DNA of 64,000 nt, taken from NCBI GenBank assembly GCA_019058275.1, contig JAHLVW010000045.1, positions 1 through 64,000 of the forward strand. The letters run 5' to 3'. Source of the stretch: Candidatus Heimdallarchaeota archaeon (lineage in GTDB: Archaea > Asgardarchaeota > Heimdallarchaeia > JABLTI01). The position numbers were made by a program, and so were the translations under genes. Positions 41,619 to 49,542 of the stretch are shown here, in pieces. The number at the start of each line of letters is the position of its first letter. The stretch's first letter is position 1. The notes under the pieces were generated by a model, which ran no database searches, was not told the origin of the DNA, and saw only the letters and a program-made list of their open reading frames with translations.

Positions 41619-41999
41619 TTACCTTTTCCTTTCTTTTCCCTTTCGGGATAAACGATATGGTTCATAAGCAAAACCCAGATTGCCTTTTACTTTATGAAAG
41701 CCAGTATCGCCAGTATAGGTTTCTCGTACAGTTTGTACCAATACAGCAGTTTTAACTTCAGCATCAAATTCTTCTTTTAGAATGTCAAACCAAACATACT
41801 GTCCTCCCACTTTGACTATCTTTTCAACGTCTATCGGAACGACAACAGTTTTTTTGAAACGTTTTCTCACCAAAATCATTGCATGTGGTTTATATTTCTT
41901 GATTGTTTTTCCAAGAAGTTTTTCAATCTTGACAATTTTTCCTAATTTATTGCTGTTTTCATCAACTGCAATTTTGCTAATTAATCGTGAAAAATCCAT
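41619..41999 (-). CDS. PRC-barrel-like small protein (paralog 2)
   Basis: A protein of about 126 residues starting DFSRLISKIAVDENSNKLGK, with KPHAMILVRKRFKKTVVVP and YVWFDILKEEFDAEVK. It is very similar to the protein at 47909-48286 and more distantly to that at 17044-17397. The N-terminal 80 residues fit a PRC barrel; the C-terminal part is basic and flexible (KGNLGFAYEPYRLSRKGKERKR), suggesting RNA binding. ATG at 41999 is chosen by paralog alignment; another ATG is three codons upstream. It is between two tRNA-Leu 3'-end copies. Confidence 0.7.
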   Translation of the reverse strand: MDFSRLISKIAVDENSNKLGKIVKIEKLLGKTIKKYKPHAMILVRKRFKKTVVVPIDVEKIVKVGGQYVWFDILKEEFDAEVKTAVLVQTVRETYTGDTGFHKVKGNLGFAYEPYRLSRKGKERKR

Positions 42000-42155
42000 T
42001 ATTCTCATAATAATATGTACGAAGACACTAATAATACTACTGTAATCTCAACACTTCTTAGCAGGAACCATGTCGGAAAATAACTGAATTTATCGATGAC
42101 AAAATAGAATAACTATAAATGAAGTATTCCTTCCAAGTCTCTCTAAGTGTATGTG

Positions 42156-42207
42156 AGACATCTTGTCTTGTAGGTGTTCGCGCGTTCAATTCGCGTCCCC
42201 TGCACTA
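42156..42207 (+). repeat. Diverged 3' half of tRNA-Leu
   Basis: From the anticodon arm (TCTTGTCTTGTAGG) through the T loop (GCGCGTTCAATTCGCG) to TGCACTA, this segment aligns with the tRNA-Leu at 39790-39877 with about seven differences in 50. The 5' half is absent and the acceptor is mutated, so it is a tRNA pseudogene or an old att site. Confidence 0.75.
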
Positions 42208-42217
42208 CTCTTCTTTT

Positions 42218-42697
42218 TTATCCTTCATTGATTTCTTTACCAAATTTAGAGGATTTTTTCACTCCTAGATAGAATAATCTTCTGAACTTGGCTTTGTTGA
42301 CAACTTGTGCTCCTACTTCTTCAATCTTTGTTTTCATGTACTCAAGTGCTTTTCCACCACTGAAGCGAGCCGTAGTAAAAACAATAGCCCTTTTTCCACT
42401 AAGATTTTTCATTCTGCTTATAATTTCATTAAAAGCATTAGGTGGTTTTGAACCATAAGTTGGCATACCAATTATGATTAAATCATAGTCTTTAACATCA
42501 AGAGCATTCAACTCAGTTTCTATCGCTGAGAAATCTCCATTCTCGTATTTATCAAGCATTTTTATCTTTTCAATAAATTTTCCAGTTAATTCAATTAGAA
42601 AGAAGGTCACTTCATAGTTGGTCAGAGAATTTGCGATAGCTTTCGCGGTTTTCTTCGTTCGTCCTCCCATCGTAAAATATGCAATTAGAGTTTTCAT
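42218..42697 (-). CDS. Flavodoxin-like protein
   Basis: A 159-residue flavodoxin-fold protein. It begins TLIAYFTMGGRTKKTAKAIA, where the usual T/S-rich phosphate loop is present in variant form, and has the second FMN loop MPTYGSKPPNAF. The C-terminal end is basic. It probably binds FMN and carries electrons or reduces quinones. It lies just outside the tRNA-Leu repeat region, with its 3' end facing the repeats. Confidence 0.85.
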   Translation of the reverse strand: MKTLIAYFTMGGRTKKTAKAIANSLTNYEVTFFLIELTGKFIEKIKMLDKYENGDFSAIETELNALDVKDYDLIIIGMPTYGSKPPNAFNEIISRMKNLSGKRAIVFTTARFSGGKALEYMKTKIEEVGAQVVNKAKFRRLFYLGVKKSSKFGKEINEG

Positions 42698-42776
42698 AGA
42701 CGATTAGTAGTATTCCTCATTAATGAACTTTTATTTTTAAAAATCTCTCCAAGCAGTTTTACTTGTTAAACTTAAT

Positions 42777-42890
42777 CTGAGCGGGAAAAGTAATGAGAGT
42801 CGGATTAGCCCCGCTCAGGTCGAAAAGGGGTTCAATTGTCTTTATGGGGATAAGCTTCTTTTCTGGTCTCCGTCGCTTAACCAATCAACC
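42777..42890. ncRNA. Candidate structured non-coding RNA
   Basis: CTGAGCGGG (42777-42785) and CCCGCTCAG (42810-42818) pair perfectly over 9 bp around a 24-base loop. A second GC-rich part follows (CGAAAAGGGG, then TATGGGGATAAGC to about 42890). In this AT-rich genome such a block in a 340-base intergenic gap is striking. It is not a tRNA and no known RNA family is recognised. The rest of 42698-43037 shows only an A-run near 43019-43032. Confidence 0.4.
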
Positions 42891-43037
42891 AATTGTATGA
42901 AATTTAGTATTTAAAAGAGTTTCAAAGGAAAGATGTTGCCAGAAAATGACTCTTTAGTATCTTAATTTATAATTGATGAAAGGAACAGTAACTCATCATT
43001 AGAAGACCTGTTAAATCAAAAAAAAAAAAAAATAAAT

Positions 43038-45658
43038 ATGCTCTATTACTATTATTTGTACAAATATTGTATAATTCTGAAAATGTGTTTTGTAGAGAAG
43101 CAAGTGGTTATAATCTTGAACGGGAAAGAAAAAGCCAAATGGAAGCAATCATGCTTAATTTCTATTCTATTGTTAGTTGCATCTTTAAGCTTAGGGTACA
43201 TTATATTAAAACCAACTCATGTTAATGGTAGTGAACCTACAATAGATTCTACTTTGAGTAGCAATTTTGTACTTGCTAATGCAAACTTTTCCAAGGTCAG
43301 CGAGTATGATAATAATTTTGACAACTTTGATACAAATGATTTATTTATTTCAAATAATTGAGCTTTTCTTGCAGCTGGATATGCAGGGTTAATTATTTTT
43401 GATGTAAGTGAAATAACCTCTCCCAAGATAATTGGGCAGTATGCGGATGGAAATTCTATAGTTAGTGCTTATGCTGTAGATGATTAGTTTATTTAGCAGC
43501 AAAAAATAATGGTCTAATTGTTGTTAATTGTTCAAATATAAATAATATAATAAAAGTAGGTCGATATGATCATTATAACATTCATGCTGTCTTTTTGACG
43601 GTAACTGTTCAAAATAATCTAGCATTTTGTGGTGCTACTTTTGAATCAGGTGAATCTGGTCTTCTTATTCTTGATTGTAGTAATTTGTATGATATAAAAT
43701 TGATATACGAAAATATTGATTATTTTCGCAATTATGTTGGGTAGCTTCACATTCGAGGAAATCAGCTCTTTTTTGTTGCTGTACAAGGAATATTAATTTT
43801 TGATATAACAAACCCACAAGAAACAACTCTGATTGATACAATTAGAGGTTATACACAAATCGAGAGCATTTCCCTCGTTGAAAACATCATGTATACCTGT
43901 TCAAACTTCTATGGATTTCTTATTTATGATATAACCAATATCTCTGATCCAATTTTACTTGGCAGATACCAAGAGGGAATAAGACCTTATGATGTCACAG
44001 TTGAAGATGATATCGCTTATATTGCCTGTAGAACTTATGGACTGATTTTGTTAGATGTTACTGATAACATGAACCCTACAAGATTATCCTACAATGATAG
44101 AGGTGGTTCTAAAAGCAGTCTGTGGTATCTGAATGATCATGTAATAATAAATGATGGTGAAAATCTACTCCAAGTATTTGATGTCACCAATTCTTTAAAC
44201 CCAATCAATATCTATAATCAAAGTCAAAGTGGTTATTCAACAGCTGTTGCATACTCAAATGATGAAATTTACATTGCAGATGGATTTGAAGGTTTGGAAA
44301 TAATAGATACTACTAATGTTCTTCATCCAACAAAGATTGCTACTTTTAACGAGGTTGGGTACAATACTACAGATGTTTGCATTGTGAATGACGTTGCTTT
44401 TCTTGCTGATGTGGTGTTTGGGTTAGTATCCATTGATATTTCTGTTAGTTCAAACCCTATAAAAATTGCCAATTGGACCGATGGGGGGCTACCCATTAGG
44501 GTTGCTGAGCAAAATGATGTTGTCCTTTTAGTTGATTATTCAGATGGGTTAGAAATCTTCAATGTTAGTGACCTAGCAAATCCTGTGAAAACTTTTACGT
44601 ATAGTATTGTTGGTGCAAAAGATGTGTTAATTGATAGTACTACTGCTTACTTAGCTGTTGAGAATTCAGGTATCGTAGTCCTTAACATTACAGACATTTA
44701 TGCCCCAACTGTTATAGATACAGTCTTAGATAGTGGACCAGCTAATGAATTAGAAAAGGAAGGTAATTTCCTCTACTTGGCAGATGGAACTAATGGCATT
44801 GAGATTTATAATGTAACAGATGTTTTCAGTATCTCAAAAATTACTCCTACAGGGAATGTGAACTTTGCAAAAGGAGTAACATATAGTGACAGTATGCTTT
44901 ATGTAGCAAATGGTTTTGATGGGGTAACAATCCTTGAAGTCTCACAATACACAGATTTGGTAATTGTTGGGCAATTCGATGATGGTGAAAAGACTCACTC
45001 TATTGCTATTTATCAAGAGTTCATATTTATAGCAGATGGTTATGATAATTTAGATGTTATAAGTAAATACAACGATAATGATGGTCTTGTAGATTATGTT
45101 GAAAACAACATCTATAATACTGATCCTAATGATCCCGATTCTGATCAAGATGGTTTGTCGGATTTTGAAGAACTGCTGATGTATAATACTAATCCTAACA
45201 ATTCAGATACAGATTCTGATCAACTACCTGATTTATTTGAATTAGAGAATTCATTGAATCCTTTTGAAGATGATGCTACAGAAGACCCCGATGAGGATGG
45301 TCTAACGAATTTAGAAGAGTATGGGTACTTGACTGACCCTCAAGATGAAGATACAGATGATGATTTTCTTACAGATTATGAAGAGGTAATTGACTACAAT
45401 AGTGATCCAAACAACCCGGACACAGACGGAGATGGTTGGTCAGATAGTTGGGAAGTATATTACGAAACTGATCCACTTGACCCTACTGATTATCCAGATT
45501 TAGAAACAACCCCACCATTTACTGAACCCCCTCCTGATTCGCTGTTCAGAGGACCTTTCAGCTACTATTACCTTCTTGTGATTATAGGAGGACCATTATT
45601 AATAGCAGGTATTGTATATTTAGCAATTAAATTGTTTAAGAAACCAGATATTGTCTAA
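43038..45658 (+). pseudogene. Decayed surface protein gene with LVIVD beta-propeller and TSP3 calcium repeats
   Basis: The first frame encodes an export signal (LISILLLVASLSLGYIIL) and runs into TGA at 43359, yet homologous sequence continues (AFLAAGYAGLIIFDVSEITSP). TAG at 43485, a frame change near 43488 and TAG at 43742 follow; from about 43889 to 45658 the frame is open. The intact part has about ten LVIVD-type propeller repeats (LLDVTDNMNPTRL style), then thrombospondin type 3-like Asp repeats (DSDQDGLSDFEE, DTDGDGWSDSWE), then a C-terminal membrane helix and KLFKKP. Three stops of two kinds plus a shift argue for a pseudogene over stop-codon recoding. A shortened protein could start at 43889 but would lack the signal. 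Confidence 0.8.
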
Positions 45659-45724
45659 TCTCACAATAAAAATTATATTATCTTTTTCCATTTTCTCTTA
45701 GAAAGTTCTGTGGACAGGAATCAT

Positions 45725-46495
45725 ATGGTTGACATGGAGAGGATTACTTCAGTAATAACAGCATTTGAAGAATGCATTCAAGAATTACAGGTTGAAGGAT
45801 TAAAATCACACTTAGACTTGCAAAACGACAATATTTTTTGTGAGCTTGCTTCGTATTTGGTACAGCAATGCAATACCTCAAAGCAATGTTTAGATATTCT
45901 TATGCGAATTGCAGAACTTTACTCCAATATAATGGTAAAGGATATTTCACTCATCGATAAAGTCGTTCAAATTTGCAAACAAGAAGAATTAACCATTACT
46001 CCTTATGTGATAGGAATTTGGGAGCACGTGAATCTAATAGATAGTATAAACTTGATTGTTGAGCAAATTAACGAATTACATCCATTTGCTAATGATTTTT
46101 CATTAGTTCAATCTTTTGAGGAGAAAAGTTGTTGGTCTATTGAAAGAATAAAAGAAACAATTCAAGCTTTTGCTCATTGGGTAGATGAGGAGTTAGTACC
46201 TTTAGCACAAACAGAAAATTATTACTTGGAACTAGCTGAATTACTCTCTCCTTTAATACACAATCCTTCTCGAAAAGTAGCTAATGAACCTTTCTCTAAT
46301 CAAGTCAAGTGGTTCTGGGATTTAACTCAGCACAAGTATGATGAATCACCTACTAGTTGTTACAAAAAAATCTGCTATACTTTAGCTGAACTTAATATTG
46401 AACTTGCAGCTTCCAAAGAATGGATTCCATATCCTAACAAAGAATTTCACACTATGTTTTTGATTACAACATACCTTGAAGGAATAGATGTATAA
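45725..46495 (+). CDS. Unknown all-helical protein
   Basis: A protein of about 256 residues with helix-rich sequence and scattered cysteines and tryptophans, and no signal, membrane helix or known motif. It resembles small HEAT/TPR-like helical bundles in composition only. ATG at 45725 follows AGGA at a suitable distance; a GTG at 45710 is less likely. It is downstream of the decayed surface-protein gene and upstream of the TrpRS leader. Confidence 0.6.
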   Translation: MVDMERITSVITAFEECIQELQVEGLKSHLDLQNDNIFCELASYLVQQCNTSKQCLDILMRIAELYSNIMVKDISLIDKVVQICKQEELTITPYVIGIWEHVNLIDSINLIVEQINELHPFANDFSLVQSFEEKSCWSIERIKETIQAFAHWVDEELVPLAQTENYYLELAELLSPLIHNPSRKVANEPFSNQVKWFWDLTQHKYDESPTSCYKKICYTLAELNIELAASKEWIPYPNKEFHTMFLITTYLEGIDV

Positions 46496-46579
46496 TTCAT
46501 CCATTTAGGGTATTAATCACTCATAATTATCAGTAATTTTTTTATAGATGTATTTTAAGTAACAACTAAGGTTGCAATC

Positions 46580-46630
46580 ATGTTTACCTTGAAAATTCAT
46601 CTAGATATCACTTGGCGTGATTGGTTTTAA
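46580..46630 (+). CDS. Putative Trp-rich leader peptide of trpS (MFTLKIHLDITWRDWF)
   Basis: A 16-codon ORF with an SD-like AAGG 8-10 bases upstream encodes a peptide with Trp at positions 12 and 15, next to the stop. It is about 85 bases before the tryptophanyl-tRNA synthetase start. Codons 7-9 are the 5' arm of a hairpin (46598-46642), and the Trp codons lie in its loop. Trp is rare in this genome, so two in such a short ORF is notable. It looks like a ribosome-stalling attenuator sensing charged tRNA-Trp. Confidence 0.6.
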   Translation: MFTLKIHLDITWRDWF

Positions 46631-46670
46631 TCCCTCTAGATGATGTTAGGTAAAGCAAGCAGCTGTTTTT
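46598..46670 (+). promoter_or_regulatory. Leader hairpin and U-run upstream of trpS (attenuator-like)
   Basis: CATCTAGA (46598-46605) pairs with TCTAGATG (46635-46642). Inside, ATCAC (46607-46611) pairs with GTGAT (46617-46621). A T5 run is at 46666-46670. A ribosome stalled at the Trp codons at 46613 or 46622 would cover and open the stem, so charged-tRNA level could set RNA folding and downstream expression. Confidence 0.55.
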
Positions 46671-46715
46671 AACATTCTTTGGAGGTTTTTTAAATTACAA
46701 AAGAGTTGATAATAG

Positions 46716-47804
46716 ATGGCATTTGATGGGAAAATTACTGATACACAGAAAGCAATATCTGAATTTGGAATACAAGACATTGGTGAGATAGTTGACTCTC
46801 TCAAGGGGGATTTGTTACATCCTTACCTTGAAAGAGGATTGATGTTCGGGCATACAGATGCTACAAAGATTTTTGATGCTATTAAAAAGAAAATCAGTTT
46901 TGCAGTTATGACCGGTATAAAACCAACAGGGCAGTATCATATCGGTTCGCTTATTACATGCAATGAGGTTTTGTACTTTCAATCATTAGGAGGAAAAGTC
47001 TACTTCTGTGTAGCAGACATGGAATCTTATTTGCATAGCGGTACTTCACTAGAAGAAGGACACAACACTGCAATAGACAATGTTGCTGATATTCTAGCGT
47101 TAGGGTTGGATTACAAGAATTCCTATATCTATAAGCAATCTGAGCAAAAGGACGTACTAAAACTTGCTGTGCTATTTACAAAAAACATTACTTACAACAT
47201 GATAAAAGCAATCTATGGAGAGCAAGCATTTGGAGCATATCAAAGTGCTTTGATTCAAGCAGGCGATATCCTTTTACCACAGCTAAAGCAGTATGAAGGT
47301 CCTTGCTTAACAGTCACTCCTGTCGGATTAGAGCAAGCACCACATGCAAGATTAACAAGAGATCTAGCAAGGAAACAGCTATTTCGTGAACATTATGGTT
47401 TCAAGATGCCTTCATTTACATTTCATCAAATATTGGGTTCTCTTGATGGTGGAGATAAAATGTCTAAGAGTGCTGGACATAGTTTTATGTTAACTCTTTC
47501 TGAAACGTCAAAATCACTGAAGAAAAAGATTGCTCTTGTCTTTACAGGTGGAAGAGAAACTAAACAGGAACAATTAGAGCTTGGTGGTAGACCAGATATT
47601 TGCCGAGTGTTTGACCTTTACAGATTCTTCTTCATGAATAGGGAAGATGAACTCAAGAAACGACAAAAGGAATGCAAAACTGGTAAAATTCTCTGTGGTG
47701 AATGTAAACAGGATTTATTCTCAAGAGCATGTAAATTTATTGAGAAGCATCAAACGAAGAAAGAATCCAAATTCGACTTAGCTAAACAAATTCTAGAGGA
47801 ATAA
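46716..47804 (+). CDS. trpS: Tryptophanyl-tRNA synthetase, archaeal type
   Basis: A class I synthetase of 362 residues. The HIGH-type motif is PTGQYHIGS and the KMSKS motif is GDKMSKSAG. The N-terminus MAFDGKITDTQKAISEFGIQ and the C-terminal Cys-rich segment TGKILCGECKQDLF are characteristic of archaeal TrpRS. The start ATG follows an in-frame TAG; its own SD is weak (AGAG), while a strong GGAGG lies 31 bases upstream, which may serve a second tiny ORF. A Trp-codon leader peptide and hairpin precede it. Confidence 0.9.
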   Translation: MAFDGKITDTQKAISEFGIQDIGEIVDSLKGDLLHPYLERGLMFGHTDATKIFDAIKKKISFAVMTGIKPTGQYHIGSLITCNEVLYFQSLGGKVYFCVADMESYLHSGTSLEEGHNTAIDNVADILALGLDYKNSYIYKQSEQKDVLKLAVLFTKNITYNMIKAIYGEQAFGAYQSALIQAGDILLPQLKQYEGPCLTVTPVGLEQAPHARLTRDLARKQLFREHYGFKMPSFTFHQILGSLDGGDKMSKSAGHSFMLTLSETSKSLKKKIALVFTGGRETKQEQLELGGRPDICRVFDLYRFFFMNREDELKKRQKECKTGKILCGECKQDLFSRACKFIEKHQTKKESKFDLAKQILEE

Positions 47805-47908
47805 TTTATGCATAAAGAAAATCTATCTGTGAAATATTATCTAAAAAACAAAATACTAAATTGTTTTATGAACCATGCTAAACTTGGTATTTGGCATAGC
47901 TGAAAATT

Positions 47909-48286
47909 CTATCTCTTTCTTTCTTTACGTGTATGACCTAGATTATAAGGATCGAAACTTCTTACAGCTCCTTTTGAAGGTTCTGTAGAAAGCTGTCCAT
48001 GATAGATTTCTCGTTCAATTTTTGTCTCCTTAATTCGTTTTAATTCTGCATCAAAATCCTCTTTTAAAATATCAAACCATGCATATGTACCTTCGATTTT
48101 GATAACTTTATCAGCTTCAATAGGTACGATGATACTCTTTCTAAATCTCTTATTAACAAGTATCATTGCATATGGTTTGTATCTTTTAATGGTCTTGCCA
48201 GGTAATTTATCGATTCTAATAATTTTTCCCAGTTTATTGTTTTCTTTATCAGCTGCTATTTTTGCTATTAATCTTTTATAGTTCAC
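47909..48286 (-). CDS. PRC-barrel-like small protein (paralog 3)
   Basis: A 125-residue protein beginning NYKRLIAKIAADKENNKLGK, with KPYAMILVNKRFRKSIIVP, then YAWFDILKEDFDAELK and a basic tail GHTRKERKR. It is a close paralog of the protein at 41619-41999. The GTG start follows GAGAGGAT. The PRC-barrel-like core and basic tail suggest binding of RNA or a ribosomal protein. It converges with trpS. Confidence 0.72.
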   Translation of the reverse strand: MNYKRLIAKIAADKENNKLGKIIRIDKLPGKTIKRYKPYAMILVNKRFRKSIIVPIEADKVIKIEGTYAWFDILKEDFDAELKRIKETKIEREIYHGQLSTEPSKGAVRSFDPYNLGHTRKERKR

Positions 48287-48358
48287 ATCCTCTCACCAGA
48301 ATTCTACCTAGCATAAAAACGGATTATCTGTTATTTAAAGATTAATGTTCTTAATTCC

Positions 48359-49417
48359 CTAAGAACCATTTATATGTTGTCCATTTGATGAACCATTCTT
48401 AATCTGCTCTTTAATAGCCTTATTTTCAAAAATTACAGTTATTATTATTCCAATTGCAACAAGAGTCATGCCAAGAAAGGTTGTCCAAAATGGCACTTCT
48501 CTGAAAAATCCGTATGCTAGCAGTGTTGCTCCAAACATTTCTCCTAGTGCTGTAACAGTAATAACTGGTGCTTTGATGTACCCTAAGCTATAATTATAAA
48601 GTGAATGCCCAAGACAAGAAGGTCCAAGCGCAAGCAACCCAAAAAACATGAAGTGTTGCCATTTTAGGCCACTAATTATACTACCACGAGTTATTGGATT
48701 TGCTAAAACATAAATTAACAAAAATAGTGTACAGAAAGCATAAACTATTGTTGCATAAGAAAAAACATCTAATTTTTCTCTCTTCTTTCTACCAATAACA
48801 AAATAACCTGCACCAGTAATTGCTCCAGCAAGAGCTAATAAGTCTCCATAAAAATAGCCGGTTTCGTCACTTACAATGAAATCTGACACACCAACCATAA
48901 TAGCTCCAACCAAAGCTAAAATAATAGCTATAAATTGAGACCACGAAACTCTCTCCTTAAGAAAAATGAGTGATAAAATGAGAGCAAAAAAAGGCATCAA
49001 ATAGATAATAGTAATTGAATTTGCTACACTCGTCATTTGTAAAGACATATTCCATGTGGTAAAATGAATTGCAAGTAATAGACCTGATAGAGAAAGTAAT
49101 GGTATATCATCTTTAAGACTAACTTTCTTGAATTCTTTCAGATTCCTTGTTAGTAAAGTACCAATAAACATTCCAATAGTTGCAAAGAATAACCGCCAAA
49201 AAGCAATCACTGAAGCATCTGCTGGTTCTAAACCCAAATCTACTGCATCCTTGCCTGCATAACGAATTAGGATAGATGCAAAAGAAGTCATTATCATAGC
49301 AACAACTATGAGAATGTAAACATGCTTAGGTATTCCTTGTTTTTTTTCTTTCTGTATAGGAACCTCTTCAGGTATTTCTTTCTTCTCAGAAGGTCCTTGG
49401 TTATTATTCACAGTCAA
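48359..49417 (-). CDS. EamA/DMT-superfamily transporter
   Basis: A 352-residue integral membrane protein with ten predicted helices in two five-helix EamA repeats (first ending IIYLMPFFALILSLIFLKE, second ending VTALGEMFGATLLAYGFF). The N-terminal 30 residues are charged and cytosolic. Such proteins export amino acids or metabolites. The TTG start is uncertain; a GTG lies two codons in. Confidence 0.9.
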   Translation of the reverse strand: MTVNNNQGPSEKKEIPEEVPIQKEKKQGIPKHVYILIVVAMIMTSFASILIRYAGKDAVDLGLEPADASVIAFWRLFFATIGMFIGTLLTRNLKEFKKVSLKDDIPLLSLSGLLLAIHFTTWNMSLQMTSVANSITIIYLMPFFALILSLIFLKERVSWSQFIAIILALVGAIMVGVSDFIVSDETGYFYGDLLALAGAITGAGYFVIGRKKREKLDVFSYATIVYAFCTLFLLIYVLANPITRGSIISGLKWQHFMFFGLLALGPSCLGHSLYNYSLGYIKAPVITVTALGEMFGATLLAYGFFREVPFWTTFLGMTLVAIGIIITVIFENKAIKEQIKNGSSNGQHINGS

Positions 49418-49542
49418 TGGAATCTAAAGAATATGGTCTGCTTGTTTATTAAATAAATTCCCTTTATGTTTAATAATAAAATAAAACCCAGTAAAAACTA
49501 GAATGAAAAAAGAAAAAAATGAAAGCTAATTGCCTACAATTA

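Noticed and set aside
43359..43744. Stop-codon recoding (selenocysteine or pyrrolysine) in the LVIVD gene
   Set aside because: Both TGA and TAG occur, along with a frame change, which fits decay better than recoding; no SECIS-like fold was noticed.
46689..46724. Second tiny ORF starting ATT after GGAGG upstream of trpS
   Set aside because: It has the SD and spacing of the other ATT cases and overlaps the trpS start, but it encodes only ten residues without Trp; too weak to list as a gene.
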